64,000 bases of DNA, taken from the NCBI RefSeq assembly GCF_038784515.1, contig NZ_CP152376.1, positions 4,588,001 through 4,652,000 on the forward strand. The letters are read 5' to 3'. The notes below the pieces were generated by a model, which saw nothing but the letters and a program-made list of their open reading frames with translations, was not told the DNA's origin and searched no databases. Both the position numbers and the translations under genes were made by a program. This DNA is from Rhodoferax sp. GW822-FHT02A01. Lineage in GTDB: Bacteria; Pseudomonadota; Gammaproteobacteria; Burkholderiales; Burkholderiaceae_C. Positions 54,853 to 64,000 of the stretch are shown in pieces. How positions within the stretch are numbered: position 1 is the stretch's first letter; every line of letters starts with the position of its first letter.

Positions 54853-56072
54853 GCCTTGCCTCCGATCAATCCGAGTTCGGTACCGGCTTGGGTAAAGGCA
54901 GCCACCGCCTGTTCCAGATGGGCGCGGTCATGCACGGCGCTCATCTGCACACGGATGCGGGCTTGTCCCTTGGGCACCACGGGGAAGAAGAAACCCACCA
55001 CGTAAATACCCAGCTCCAGCATGCGAGCCGCCAGCTTTTGCGCGGCCACCGCGTCGTACACCATGATGGGAACAATGGCGTGGTCACCGGGCTTGATGTC
55101 AAAGCCTGCAGCGGTAATGGCCTGACGGAAATAGCGCGTGTTGTCCTCCAGCTTGTCGCGCAGGGCGGTGGAACCTTCCAGCAAGTCCAGGACCGCCAGT
55201 GACGCACCCACGATGCTGGGCGCCACGGTATTGGAGAACAGGTACGGGCGTGAGCGTTGGCGCAGCAACTCCACCACCTCGCGACGGGCACTGGTAAAGC
55301 CGCCCGATGCGCCGCCCAGTGCCTTGCCCAGCGTGCCGGTGACGATGTCCACCTTGCCATAGACACCGCGGAACTCATGCGTGCCGCGACCGGTCTTGCC
55401 CATGAAGCCACTGGCATGGCATTCGTCTATACCCAGCAGCGCGTCATAGCGGTCACACAGAGCGCGCATGGTGTCGAGCTGCGCCACGGTTCCGTCCATG
55501 GAAAACACACCATCGGTAAACACCAGGATATGCCGCACACCCGCGGCCCGCGCTTCCTTGAGGCAACGCTCCAGGTCGGCCATGTCGTTGTGGGCATAGC
55601 GGTACTTCTGCGCCTTGCACAAGCGTATGCCGTCAATGATGGAAGCGTGGTTCAGCGCATCGCTGATGACTGCATCCTGCTCGCCCAATAGAGGCTCGAA
55701 CAGGCCGCCATTGGCATCGAATGCTGCTGCATAAAGAATGGTGTCTTCCGTACCCAGGAAGCGGGACAGGCGTGCCTCCAATGTCTTGTGCAAATCCTGG
55801 GTGCCGCAAATAAAGCGAACCGAGCTCAGGCCGTAGCCGTGGGTACGCAGCGCCTCGTGCGCGGCCTCCACCACTTGGGGATGCGAGGACAGGCCCAGGT
55901 AGTTGTTGGCGCAAAAATTCAGCACATCCTGCTGCGTGCCGTCAGGTTTGCAGATGCGGATGTGCGCGCCCTGCGGCGTGGCAATGATGCGTTCGAACTT
56001 GTACAACCCGGCCGCACGGATGCTGTCGAGCTCGTTGTTCAGATGAGCATAGAAAGAAGCGTTGATTGTCAT
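54849..56072 (-). CDS. kbl: Glycine C-acetyltransferase (2-amino-3-ketobutyrate CoA ligase)
   Basis: PLP enzyme splitting aminoketobutyrate with CoA to glycine and acetyl-CoA. 407 residues. NFCANNYLGLSSHP, GIDECHASGFMGKTGRG and PLP lysine in TGTLGKALGGASGG. ATG 56072 with a GGTGCC upstream region, weak SD. Leads the kbl-tdh operon, divergent from an XRE-cupin regulator. Confidence 0.96.
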   Translation of the reverse strand: MTINASFYAHLNNELDSIRAAGLYKFERIIATPQGAHIRICKPDGTQQDVLNFCANNYLGLSSHPQVVEAAHEALRTHGYGLSSVRFICGTQDLHKTLEARLSRFLGTEDTILYAAAFDANGGLFEPLLGEQDAVISDALNHASIIDGIRLCKAQKYRYAHNDMADLERCLKEARAAGVRHILVFTDGVFSMDGTVAQLDTMRALCDRYDALLGIDECHASGFMGKTGRGTHEFRGVYGKVDIVTGTLGKALGGASGGFTSARREVVELLRQRSRPYLFSNTVAPSIVGASLAVLDLLEGSTALRDKLEDNTRYFRQAITAAGFDIKPGDHAIVPIMVYDAVAAQKLAARMLELGIYVVGFFFPVVPKGQARIRVQMSAVHDRAHLEQAVAAFTQAGTELGLIGGKA

Positions 56073-56117
56073 GGCGGCACCTTTTGTTCGGGAGTCTGGC
56101 ACAATGGTTTAACGATT

Positions 56118-56160
56118 TTGCAAATATACAGCATATCGAATATTTTTTCATTATATCGAA
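56118..56160. promoter_or_regulatory. Divergent promoter region with two ATATCGAA repeats
   Basis: Direct repeats ATATCGAA at 56133-56140 and 56153-56160, exactly 20 bases apart. On the plus strand TTGCAA (56118-56123), 17 bases, TATTTT (56141-56146) suit the regulator gene. On the minus strand a perfect TATAAT overlaps the second repeat and could serve kbl. Likely autoregulatory operator of the XRE protein. Confidence 0.5.
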
Positions 56161-56187
56161 CAACACCCGATTACCGTACGTATACCT

Positions 56188-56778
56188 ATGGCTAGCCGAA
56201 AACCCCGTGAAATCGAAAACGAGCCGCCCCGTGTGGGCGATACCCTGGCCGCACTGCGCCAGGCGCGTGCCTTGTCACTGGAAGAGCTATCCCGCAAGGC
56301 TGGAGTATCCAAGTCCATGCTGTCGCAGATTGAACGGGCGCAGGCCAACCCTACCGTCGCCGTGGTCTGGCGCTTGGCCAATGCGCTGGGTGTGCCCATC
56401 GCAGATCTGCTGGGCGGTGCACCGCCGCAGGCCGCGCCGGCCATCACGCTGGTAGCCACCCAGGCCACACCGTCGCTGCGCAGTCCGGATGGTCTGTGCG
56501 AACTGCGCATCCTGGGCCCCGTGGAGATGGCTGGGCAGTTTGAATGGTATGAGCTCAGGCTGCAGCCCGGTGGCGCGCTGGACTCCGAGGCGCATGAGCC
56601 CGGCACCCGGGAACACATTACCGTCACAACCGGCAGTCTGGAAGTGCAATTGGCAGATACCAGCCAGAAGCTCAAGGTCGGCGAAACAGCACGCTACAGT
56701 GCCGACAATGCACACTGCATTCGCAACACGGGAAAAACCGCGGCCAGCGGTTGGCTGGTAGTGATACACCCGGCATAA
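56188..56778 (+). CDS. XRE-family regulator with C-terminal cupin domain
   Basis: 196 residues. HTH at about 18-70 (LRQARALSLEELSRKAGVSKSMLSQIERAQANPTVAVVW) in the XRE pattern, then a cupin domain (about 118-190, EHITVTTGSLEVQL). Members with this architecture often control neighbouring amino-acid catabolic genes, with the cupin as sensor. Its divergent placement next to kbl-tdh suggests threonine catabolism as target; this is inference. Confidence 0.86.
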   Translation: MASRKPREIENEPPRVGDTLAALRQARALSLEELSRKAGVSKSMLSQIERAQANPTVAVVWRLANALGVPIADLLGGAPPQAAPAITLVATQATPSLRSPDGLCELRILGPVEMAGQFEWYELRLQPGGALDSEAHEPGTREHITVTTGSLEVQLADTSQKLKVGETARYSADNAHCIRNTGKTAASGWLVVIHPA

Positions 56779-56807
56779 GTGTCTTTTTCAGCGTGCACAA
56801 TAACCCC

Positions 56808-57680
56808 ATGGAAAACACGCAAAACCTCAAAGAAAGCCGCCTCGCCAACGCCTGGGCCGAACTCAATGCAATGGCCTACGAAGGCACTGTCCTGCAACCG
56901 GACGCCTACCGCCTGGCCTTTGCCGACCCCGAGTTCATGTTGCGCCGCGAAACCCGCGGCATGCGCATGCAACTGGAAATGCTCAAGCCCGATCTGGACC
57001 AGTCTGAACAGGGTGTGGACGATACCGTGGTGGTGTTTGGCAGCGCACGCTTTGTCTCCCCCGAAGTCGCACAGGAACGCCTGACCAAGGCACAGGCCGT
57101 TGGTGACGTGGAGCAAATCGCCATTGCCCAACGGCATATGCGCAACGCCCGACACTATGACAACGCCCGCCTGTTTGCGCGCCTGGTGGCACAGTACAGC
57201 CTGAACGCTCCAAAGGACCAGCGGCTGTACATCTGCACTGGCGGCGGTCCCGGCATCATGGAAGCGGCCAACCGCGGTGCGCACGAACTGGGTGCCCCCA
57301 CACCCGGCCTCAACATCACCTTGCCACATGAGCAAAAGGCCAACCCGTATGTGACGCCTTCGCTGAGCTTCAAGTTCCATTACTTTGCCATCCGCAAGAT
57401 GCATTTCATGATGCGGGCCAAGGCATTGGTGGCCTTCCCAGGAGGCTTTGGCACCTTGGATGAGCTATTTGAAGTGATTACGCTGGTGCAAACGCAAAAG
57501 TCCAAACCGGTACCCATTATTCTGTTCGGAACCGACTACTGGAAGCGGCTGGTGAACCTGGATGTGCTGGTGGAGGAAGGCACCATTGCGCAGGAGGATC
57601 TGGCCCTGGTCCAGTATTCCGACGATCCACAGGAAGCCTGGGACATGATCCGATCCTTTTACGGGCTTCGGGCCGACTGA
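56808..57680 (+). CDS. LOG-family (lysine-decarboxylase-like) protein
   Basis: 290 residues. ICTGGGPGIMEAANRGA and PGGFGTLDELFEV are the LOG motifs; such proteins cleave cytokinin riboside monophosphates or AMP-like nucleotides. An N-terminal extension of about 80 residues resembles the longer type II forms. ATG 56808. It lies 30 bases after the XRE gene, on the same strand; functional link unknown. Confidence 0.88.
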   Translation: MENTQNLKESRLANAWAELNAMAYEGTVLQPDAYRLAFADPEFMLRRETRGMRMQLEMLKPDLDQSEQGVDDTVVVFGSARFVSPEVAQERLTKAQAVGDVEQIAIAQRHMRNARHYDNARLFARLVAQYSLNAPKDQRLYICTGGGPGIMEAANRGAHELGAPTPGLNITLPHEQKANPYVTPSLSFKFHYFAIRKMHFMMRAKALVAFPGGFGTLDELFEVITLVQTQKSKPVPIILFGTDYWKRLVNLDVLVEEGTIAQEDLALVQYSDDPQEAWDMIRSFYGLRAD

Positions 57681-57710
57681 CTGCTCCAACCTGTCCGTCG
57701 GGCAGGCCTT

Positions 57711-58916
57711 TCAGGGGCGCAGATGCCAGGCGGCGCGCGAGCCCAGCCCCACCGCTGCGCCCACAGTCCAGAACACGATGGACACGCCCACCACCATGCC
57801 CGCAGTGCCAAACAGCATGGGCATGAGTACGCTGGAGAGGTTGATGCTCATCAGCCGCAGGCCAATCGCCTGCCCGTGCAACGCGTGGGGCGTGATCTGA
57901 TGCAAAGTGCTCATGATCATGGGTTGCACCGTTCCCAGCGCCAGTCCGAGTAACACCGAGCAGATACCCATGGCCAGCGGCGTATGCATCAGGGGATAGA
58001 TGGCAAACAGCAACGCTGTTATCACCATCGCGCCGCTGACCACCACCCACTCTTTCAGATGCACTGCCAACATGGGCATAAGGACACGCACACAGGCTGC
58101 GGCCACCGCAAAACTTCCCAGAATGGCGCCAATCACTGAGGCACTGAACTGCCGCTCGTGCCCCAGCACGGGGACGACAAAGGTGTGCACATCCCAGCAG
58201 CTGGAGAGCAGCCAGTTCACCAGTAGCAGACGGCGCATGGAGGGCTCGCGCAATAAATGCCACACCTGGGGTTTGGGCACACCGGCAGGATGTTCCACGG
58301 GTGGCAATTCCTCGGTATGCCGCACCCAGGCCCAGGTCAGCAGCGGCAACAAGGCCATGAACAGGAAGGCTGCACGAAAACCATTGCTATCTGCCGCCGC
58401 GCCACCCATCCACACGCCGGCATGGTCGATCAACAGTCCGGCGACCACGGGGCCAAAGAAGTTCGACACGGCAGGTCCTATGGATAGCCAGCTGAACACG
58501 CGCTTGAGCTCGGTTGCATCATGGGCCGCGCGTCCGACATGGCGTTGCAGTGCGATCGAGGCAGACCCCGTGGCACCACCCATGGACAGGGCAGTCAGAC
58601 ACAGGATTTCAAAACGTGGCCACAGTACGGCAAGCGTTGCACCCAACACGGCCACAATCAGGGCCAGACCCACCGGGCGCTTGAGCCCATGGCGGTCGGC
58701 ATAACGCCCTGCAGGAATGGCTAGAAATACCTGGGTGAGCGAAAACAGCGCCAACAGGCTGCCGACCGACAGCGCACCATAGCCCTGCTGCAGAGCCAGC
58801 AAGGGCGCTGCCATGCGGGTACCGGCCATGGCGCCATGCAAACAGATGTGACCCGCGACCAGGCGGGCCAGGGCCCAGGAAGAAGCCTTAGCCAATCTCG
58901 CCGTCCAGATCACCAC
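57711..58916 (-). CDS. Major facilitator superfamily transporter
   Basis: 401 residues with about twelve helices. GRYADRHGLKRP is the MFS loop 2-3 motif. Substrate unknown. Starts with a GTG at 58916 inside the rmuC end (overlap about 29 bases); a second GTG just before it and an internal ATG are alternatives. Convergent with the LOG gene. Confidence 0.8.
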   Translation of the reverse strand: MVIWTARLAKASSWALARLVAGHICLHGAMAGTRMAAPLLALQQGYGALSVGSLLALFSLTQVFLAIPAGRYADRHGLKRPVGLALIVAVLGATLAVLWPRFEILCLTALSMGGATGSASIALQRHVGRAAHDATELKRVFSWLSIGPAVSNFFGPVVAGLLIDHAGVWMGGAAADSNGFRAAFLFMALLPLLTWAWVRHTEELPPVEHPAGVPKPQVWHLLREPSMRRLLLVNWLLSSCWDVHTFVVPVLGHERQFSASVIGAILGSFAVAAACVRVLMPMLAVHLKEWVVVSGAMVITALLFAIYPLMHTPLAMGICSVLLGLALGTVQPMIMSTLHQITPHALHGQAIGLRLMSINLSSVLMPMLFGTAGMVVGVSIVFWTVGAAVGLGSRAAWHLRP

Positions 58917-60291
58917 TGTCCATCGCGATCAGTGTCTGGGCCTGGGTGTCTGGCAGGCTCTCCACCTTGCGCAAGGCGCGGTCCATGGCCCGGCTGCGCA
59001 CCTGGGCGTTGTCCAGTGTCTTGAGCACCGTCTCGGTCTGGGACTTGACCTTGGCTAGCACATCGCCGAACTTGCCGAATTCGTTCTTGACCGCGCCCAG
59101 CACCTGCCAGACCTCGCTGCTGCGCTTTTCCAGTGCCAGTGTGCGAAAGCCCATTTGCAGGGAACTCAGAATGGCCAGCAGCGTGGTCGGACCCGCAAGC
59201 GTGATGCGGTGGTCGCGTTGCAGGCTTTCCATCAGACCGGGGCGGCGCAGCACCTCGGCATACAAGCCCTCGGTAGGTAGAAACAGGATTGCAAAGTCCG
59301 TGGTGTAGGGCGGCTCCACGTATTTTTCGTTGATCGACTTGGCTTCCAGACGCATGCGCAGCTCCAGTGCCTTGCCTGCCGCCTCAGCCGCCAGCACGTC
59401 CGCCCTGCCCTGCGCATCGAGCAGGCGTTCGTAATCTTCATTGGGAAATTTGGCGTCGATTGGCAGCCACAGTGGCTCGCCCGAGTCGGACTTGCCCGGC
59501 AGCTTGATGGCAAAGTCCACCACGTTCTTGCTGCCCGGCTTGGTGGCCACCTGCGCGGCGTATTGGTCCGGTACCAGCACCTGCTCCAGCAGGCTGGCCA
59601 GCTGCGCTTCACCGAACATGCCACGGGTCTTGACGTTGGTGAGCAAATGCTTGAGGTCGCCCACGCCTTGCGCCAGGGTCTGCATTTCGCCCAGCCCTTT
59701 GTGCACCTGTTCCAGCCGCTCGGCCACCTGCTTGAAGCTCTCACCCAGACGCGCCTGCAGGGTGGATTGCAGCTTCTCGTCCACGGTGGAGCGCATTTCG
59801 TCCAGCTTGGCGGCGTTGCTGGTCTGCAGCTGCGCCAGTTGCGCCTCCAGCGTCTGGCGGATTTCGGACATGCGACGCGCGTTGGACTCGCTCACATTGC
59901 CAAGCTGCAAGGTCAGCGTATCGGACAAGGTCTTTTGCAGCAAAGCAAGCTGCTGGCCGAAGGCATCAATCTGGCTGTTCTGGGTTCGGGTGGCCTCAGC
60001 CGCCTGCTGCACCAAGGTCTGCTGGAAGGTGGCCAAGCTCTGCGATGCTTCCTGCCGCGCACTGCGGCCGGACTCGGCAATCTCCTGGCGCAAGGCGCGC
60101 TCCATGTTCTGCGTCTGCGCGGCCATGGCGGACAGCAGTTGCTGGCGCGCGGCCTCTTCCTGCTGAAGACGCAATTGGTCGTGCTGCGCATCGTGCTTGC
60201 GCAAGGCCAGCCACGCGAGGACCACGGTGTTCAACAGCACCAGGGCCAGCAAGGCCCAGAAAAGCATAGGGTTCAAGGATGCAACTTCCAC
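58888..60291 (-). CDS. rmuC: DNA recombination protein RmuC
   Basis: 467 residues: one N-terminal membrane helix (LFWALLALVLLNTVVLAWLA), a long coiled coil (about 35-200) and the RmuC nuclease-like domain (GMFGEAQLASLLEQVL, PIDAKFPNEDYERLL, LFLPTEGLYAEVL). It limits inversions between short repeats in E. coli; mechanism unsettled. Start GTG immediately after the stop of the preceding gene; ATG 60267 is an alternative. Confidence 0.92.
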   Translation of the reverse strand: MEVASLNPMLFWALLALVLLNTVVLAWLALRKHDAQHDQLRLQQEEAARQQLLSAMAAQTQNMERALRQEIAESGRSARQEASQSLATFQQTLVQQAAEATRTQNSQIDAFGQQLALLQKTLSDTLTLQLGNVSESNARRMSEIRQTLEAQLAQLQTSNAAKLDEMRSTVDEKLQSTLQARLGESFKQVAERLEQVHKGLGEMQTLAQGVGDLKHLLTNVKTRGMFGEAQLASLLEQVLVPDQYAAQVATKPGSKNVVDFAIKLPGKSDSGEPLWLPIDAKFPNEDYERLLDAQGRADVLAAEAAGKALELRMRLEAKSINEKYVEPPYTTDFAILFLPTEGLYAEVLRRPGLMESLQRDHRITLAGPTTLLAILSSLQMGFRTLALEKRSSEVWQVLGAVKNEFGKFGDVLAKVKSQTETVLKTLDNAQVRSRAMDRALRKVESLPDTQAQTLIAMDSGDLDGEIG

Positions 60292-61284
60292 TTAAGCGCC
60301 ACGCGGCGACAGGACTTCTGGGTTCAGCGGTGTGACCGGCTTGCCATGCACCAGAAAGCCGATCAGGTTGCTCACCGCCAGGGCCGCCATGGCTTTACGC
60401 GTTCCGATGGTGGAGCTGGCGATGTGCGGAGTCAGCACTACATTGGGCACGGTGAGCAGAGCCGGATTGACCGAAGGCTCGCCTTCAAACACATCCAGGC
60501 CCGCGGCAGCGATGCGCCCTTCGCGCAGCGCTTCGGCCAGGGCAGCGTCATCCACAATGCCGCCACGGGCGATATTGATCAGCGTGGCTGTGGGCTTCAT
60601 GAGCGCGAGCTCGGCGGCACCAATGGTATGGTGCGAGCTGGCCGAATACGGCAGCACCAGCATCACATGGTCCGCCGTCTTGAGCAGTTCCTCCTTGCCC
60701 ACGTAACGCGCCTGCACGGCCGCCTCGGTGGCGGCGTCCAGACGGGAGCGGTTGTGGTAGATCACTTGCATGCCAAAGCCCAGTGCCGCGCGCTTGGCCA
60801 CCGCCTGCCCGATGCGTCCCATGCCCACGATGCCCAGGGTGCTTCCGTGCACCTCAGCTCCGGCAAACATGTTGTAGCTCCAGCGCGTCCACTTGCCGGC
60901 ACGCAGGTAATGTTCGCTCTCAGTTATGCGGCGCGCCGTTGCCATCAACAGGGCAAAGCCAAAGTCCGCCGTCGTTTCGGTCAGCACGTCGGGGGCGTTG
61001 GTGGCCAGCACACCAGCTGCGCTCATCGCGCCTAAGTCGAAATTGTTGTACCCGACAGTCATGTTGGCGCAGAGCTTCAGCCCGGGGCACTTCGCCAGCA
61101 ATTCGGCATCGACCCGTTCGGTCCCAGTCATGAAGGCGCCAGCCTTGCCCTGCAGGCGCCGCACCAGCTCTTCGCGCGACCAGATGACGTCCTCCTGGTT
61201 GGACTCGACATCAAAGTGCTGGCTGAGCTGCTCCAGAACGTGCGGGAATATGGCGCGGGTGATGAGGACGGCGGGTTGGGTCAT
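60292..61284 (-). CDS. D-2-hydroxyacid dehydrogenase (glyoxylate/hydroxypyruvate reductase type)
   Basis: 330 residues. NAD(P) loop GIVGMGRIGQAVAKRA, catalytic arginine in NIARGGIVDD, glutamate in DVFEGEPSVN, histidine in LTPHIASSTIGTR. HNRSR after the Rossmann loop suggests NADPH preference. Close to GhrB/2-ketogluconate reductases. Confidence 0.9.
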   Translation of the reverse strand: MTQPAVLITRAIFPHVLEQLSQHFDVESNQEDVIWSREELVRRLQGKAGAFMTGTERVDAELLAKCPGLKLCANMTVGYNNFDLGAMSAAGVLATNAPDVLTETTADFGFALLMATARRITESEHYLRAGKWTRWSYNMFAGAEVHGSTLGIVGMGRIGQAVAKRAALGFGMQVIYHNRSRLDAATEAAVQARYVGKEELLKTADHVMLVLPYSASSHHTIGAAELALMKPTATLINIARGGIVDDAALAEALREGRIAAAGLDVFEGEPSVNPALLTVPNVVLTPHIASSTIGTRKAMAALAVSNLIGFLVHGKPVTPLNPEVLSPRGA

Positions 61285-61335
61285 GGATCAGTGAATTGGG
61301 ATTGGGGGTCTTCAGTTCAGGGCACGCAGTGCGCC

Positions 61336-62544
61336 TCAGGCTGGCTGCTCGATTTCAAACACCTGACGCAGATAGGCCAGATAACGTTCGTCCTCGCACA
61401 TGTTCTTGGAGGGTGTGTCAGAGAGTTTGGCCACAGGCTGGCCGTTGCAACGCACCATCTTGATGACGATTTGCAGGGGCTCGTAGCCCAGATCGTTGGT
61501 GAGATTGGTGCCAATACCGAAAGCCAGTTGGCAACGCCCCCGGAACTGCTGGTACAGCTCAATGGTGCGTGGCACGGTCAGCGCGTCACTGAAGATCAGC
61601 GTCTTGGTGCGTGGGTCGACACGGTTTCGCGTGTAGTGCTCCAGCATGCGCTCGCCCCACTGGAACGGGTCGCCACTGTCGTGCCGTGCGCCATCGAAGA
61701 GCTTGCAGAAATACATGTCAAAGTCGCGCAGAAAGGCATTCATGCCATAGACGTCACTGAGCGCAATGCCCAAGTCTCCACGGTATTCCCGGGCCCAGGA
61801 TTCAAAGGCAAAGATCTGGCTATCACGCAGGCGAGGCCCCAGTGCCTGGCAGGCCTGCAGATATTCGTGCGCCATGGTTCCCAGGGGGGTGAGGCCCAGC
61901 TTCATCGCCAGCAGCACATTGCTGGTGCCGGCGAGCTGACCCGGCATGGAGCGCGTCTGTCCGGGGCTGTGGCTGGTGCCCAGGCGTGCGGCCAGCACGC
62001 GCATGACTTCCTCGTGCCAGGCGCGCGAAAAACGGCGCCGGGTTCCGTAGTCTGCGATCTTCAGGTCGCTCAGGCCTTCGGCCCGCAACTGGCCGATCTT
62101 CACATCCAGGCGCTTGCGCCCTTCGACAAAGTCCGGCACCTTCTGCATGTTGCGGAAATAGACCTCGTTGACGATGGCCAGAACCGGTATTTCAAACAAG
62201 ATGGTGTGCAGCCAGGGGCCGACGATCTCGATGCCGATTTCGCCCGACGGCAACGGCGTGACCGTGATGTACTTTTCGTTGAGCTTGAAGAGGCCCAGAA
62301 AGTCCACAAAGTCGCTCTTGATGAAGCGCATGGAGCGCAGGTAGGCCAACTCGCTGTCCAGGAAATGCAAGCCGCACAAGGCCCGGATTTCCTCACGGAT
62401 TTCATCGACAAACGGAGCCAGCTGGATTCCGGGGTTGCGACATTTGAAGCGGTACTCTACCTGCGCACCGGGGAACTGGTGCAGCACCGCCTGCATCATG
62501 GTGAACTTGTAAAGGTCGGTATCCAGAAGGCTGGTAATGATCAT
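61336..62544 (-). CDS. pncB: Nicotinate phosphoribosyltransferase
   Basis: Salvages nicotinate to NaMN with PRPP. 402 residues. [24 protein letters not shown] with [26 protein letters not shown] containing the regulatory histidine region, and [17 protein letters not shown]. Its start overlaps the livF stop (ATGA), so it is coupled to the ABC transporter genes, an uncommon partner. Confidence 0.95.
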   Translation of the reverse strand: MIITSLLDTDLYKFTMMQAVLHQFPGAQVEYRFKCRNPGIQLAPFVDEIREEIRALCGLHFLDSELAYLRSMRFIKSDFVDFLGLFKLNEKYITVTPLPSGEIGIEIVGPWLHTILFEIPVLAIVNEVYFRNMQKVPDFVEGRKRLDVKIGQLRAEGLSDLKIADYGTRRRFSRAWHEEVMRVLAARLGTSHSPGQTRSMPGQLAGTSNVLLAMKLGLTPLGTMAHEYLQACQALGPRLRDSQIFAFESWAREYRGDLGIALSDVYGMNAFLRDFDMYFCKLFDGARHDSGDPFQWGERMLEHYTRNRVDPRTKTLIFSDALTVPRTIELYQQFRGRCQLAFGIGTNLTNDLGYEPLQIVIKMVRCNGQPVAKLSDTPSKNMCEDERYLAYLRQVFEIEQPA

Positions 62545-63215
62545 GTTTCGTTGTGCTCGGAAAGGGGCCGGCTGATGTGCCCGGTCACCAGTGTAATGAC
62601 CCGGTCCGCATGATCGGACAGTAGGGCATTTTGTTCCGCAATCAACATGGGCAAACCCTGTGCTTTCAACGCCAACAAGGCATCCCGAATCGACTCCACC
62701 AACACCGGAGCGATCCCTTCACACGGCTCATCCAGCAGCAGCATGGTGGGCGCAGTCATGAGCGTGCGGGCAATGCTGAGCATTTGCTGTTCTCCCCCGC
62801 TCATCTCGGCCGCGCGGCGTTTGCGCAGAGGCTTCAGCGGGGCAAACATGGCAAATACCTGTTCCAGTTGGCCGTACATGTCAGGCTGCTGACCATGAGA
62901 CACGCCAGGACGTGCGGCCACGGTGAGGTTCTCCAGTACCGTCAAATCCGCAAAGAGGCGCCGATTCTCGGGCACATAACCCAGCCCCATCAAGGCGCGC
63001 CGATGCGTTGGCAAATGGGAAATGTCCCGACCAGCAAAAACGATGCCTCCTTGCGCACGCGGTCCCAGACCCATGAGGGACTGCAGCAAGCTGGATTTGC
63101 CAGCTCCGTTGAGCCCATCCAGCACCACCAGCTCGCCCGGCTTCACCTGCAAGGACACGTCAAACAGCGCTTGTGCGTCCCCATACCAGGCATTGAGACG
63201 GGTTACTTCAAGCAT
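62541..63215 (-). CDS. livF: Branched-chain-amino-acid-type ABC transporter ATPase (LivF)
   Basis: 224-residue ATPase of a HAAT-family importer. Walker [15 protein letters not shown], signature [13 protein letters not shown], Walker [11 protein letters not shown], and the LivF hallmark [23 protein letters not shown] 63215; overlaps livG by eight bases. Substrate may be other than branched-chain amino acids. Confidence 0.88.
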   Translation of the reverse strand: MLEVTRLNAWYGDAQALFDVSLQVKPGELVVLDGLNGAGKSSLLQSLMGLGPRAQGGIVFAGRDISHLPTHRRALMGLGYVPENRRLFADLTVLENLTVAARPGVSHGQQPDMYGQLEQVFAMFAPLKPLRKRRAAEMSGGEQQMLSIARTLMTAPTMLLLDEPCEGIAPVLVESIRDALLALKAQGLPMLIAEQNALLSDHADRVITLVTGHISRPLSEHNET

Positions 63216-64000
63216 GGGCACCCTCCTCTTGCAGTCGGAAGGTTTGCCCCAGATAACGCGAACGCACCAACGGATCCGCGGCAACTTCCTGCGCACTGCC
63301 GCTGGCCACGATGCGCCCTTCCATGAGCACTATCACGCGATCTGCCACGCCAAACACTGCGTCCATGTTGTGTTCGGTGTACAGCACGGCCAGGGGACAG
63401 TCTGCGCCCGGATTGCGGGTCAGCGCTTGCACGAGACGCATCAATGCAGCGCGCTCTGCGGGTGCCAGACCTGCCGCCGGCTCATCCAGCAACAACAGTC
63501 TGGCGGTATGGGTTGTTTGGACCGCTCGCTGCGATGTACCAGGTTCCAGCCCGGCCAGCGCCATGGCCAGCTCGAGCCGCTTCTTGGCGCCGTAAGGGAG
63601 TTGGCGTGCATCCAATGCAGCCTGTTCGTGCAAGTCCACACGTTGCAGCAGCGCGAGGGCACGATCCTGCGGCATGGCATCCAGCGATCGCAAGGGGTGA
63701 AGTACCGGTGTATCGCGCAACAAAAGCTGCACGTTTTGCAGCACGGTCAAGGCCTCGAAGGTCTGCGCCACCTGAAAGGTGCGCGCCATGCCGCGATGCA
63801 GGCGCTGCGCCGGCCGCAGCAGGTCCACCCGCTCGCCATTCCACACGATCTGCCCGGCGCTCAGGGCATGCTGCCCCGCGATGCAGGCGAAGGTGGTGGA
63901 CTTGCCTGCCCCATTGGGACCAATCAACGCCACGCACTCACCGGGCAGAACCTTGAAACTCACGCCACGAACCGCCTGCACGCCATCAAAGTGACGAGCC
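63208..64000 (-). CDS. livG: Branched-chain-amino-acid-type ABC transporter ATPase (LivG), 5' end outside window
   Basis: C-terminal 264 codons visible; the frame is open to the window edge (RHFDGVQAVRGVSF, where LivG usually has its first strand). Walker A IGPNGAGKSTT, Walker B LLLLDEPAAGL, H-loop TEHNMD. The signature is LPYGAKKRLELA rather than LSYGQ, and about 15 extra residues (GLEPGTSQRAVQTTHTAR) lie between it and Walker B. Coupled to livF. Confidence 0.85.
   Translation of the reverse strand, partial: ARHFDGVQAVRGVSFKVLPGECVALIGPNGAGKSTTFACIAGQHALSAGQIVWNGERVDLLRPAQRLHRGMARTFQVAQTFEALTVLQNVQLLLRDTPVLHPLRSLDAMPQDRALALLQRVDLHEQAALDARQLPYGAKKRLELAMALAGLEPGTSQRAVQTTHTARLLLLDEPAAGLAPAERAALMRLVQALTRNPGADCPLAVLYTEHNMDAVFGVADRVIVLMEGRIVASGSAQEVAADPLVRSRYLGQTFRLQEEGAHA

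Noticed and set aside
1..64000. Mobile elements, CRISPR arrays, toxin-antitoxin or defence islands
   Set aside because: I looked for transposases, integrases, regularly spaced repeats and small paired genes on both strands and found none; tRNA-His and tRNA-Val show no duplicated 3' ends that would mark an attachment site.

Overview
The window is a stretch of Gram-negative, GC-rich chromosome that reads as a betaproteobacterium of the family Comamonadaceae. A Rhodoferax-like facultative anaerobe is my best guess. The evidence is: an EF-P with arginine at position 32 next to its rhamnosyltransferase EarP; the rpsF-priB-rpsR-rplI order; the surE-pcm-nlpD-rpoS run; a short H-NS with the betaproteobacterial C-terminal DNA-binding motif; and a four-subunit E. 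coli-type fumarate reductase. Almost all genes look like vertically inherited core genes. I see no insertion sequence, prophage, CRISPR array or rRNA.

Layout. 1-7,069 (minus strand): the start of fhs, then frdDCBA behind an FNR-type promoter, then a large orphan hybrid histidine kinase. 7,185-12,005: a DMT permease, an MFS permease and clpB with a sigma-32 promoter. 12,168-19,489: a 27-bp perfect inverted repeat, moaE, a divergent dapA-like gene, and the tight run alaA-hom-thrC-moeA-moaD (alanine and threonine metabolism linked to molybdopterin synthesis). 19,603-22,420: a Mth938-domain protein, bcp and a PIN-PhoH ATPase. 22,448-25,516: dnaB and the rpsF-priB-rpsR-rplI operon. 25,639-31,277: a fused sodium:solute symporter overlapping ppsA, with divergent ppsR. 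31,279-33,092: a GlcG-like protein, a Bax-inhibitor-1 homologue and a lipoprotein. 33,133-38,058: rlmD, rpoS, nlpD, pcm, surE. 38,212-41,215: cytochrome b561, two YceI proteins, an H-NS protein and a universal stress protein. 41,205-44,649: deoA, deoC, purine nucleoside phosphorylase and cdd (nucleoside salvage). 44,741-46,595: an acyl-CoA dehydrogenase and a secreted protein split across two frames at an A_AAA_AAG slip site. 46,775-49,988: tRNA-His, ppiD, tRNA-Val, hupB, pgsA. 50,008-53,823: uvrC, earP and efp, with a 20-bp palindrome filling the uvrC/earP gap. 53,905-57,680: tdh-kbl (threonine breakdown), a divergent XRE-cupin regulator and a LOG-family protein. 57,711-64,000: an MFS permease, rmuC, a 2-hydroxyacid dehydrogenase, pncB and the livF/livG ATPases, the last cut by the window edge.

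How it fits together. Fumarate reductase under an FNR-like box, a universal stress protein and RpoS point to switching between oxic and anoxic or stationary life. ppsA, its regulator PpsR and the co-transcribed symporter suggest gluconeogenic growth on small carboxylates. The hom/thrC and kbl/tdh loci make and break down threonine. The observations most worth a second look are the candidate programmed -1 frameshift at 46,254-46,260, the uvrC/earP palindrome, the long inverted repeat downstream of moaE and the class-II FNR promoter of frdABCD. None of these can be proved from this sequence alone.
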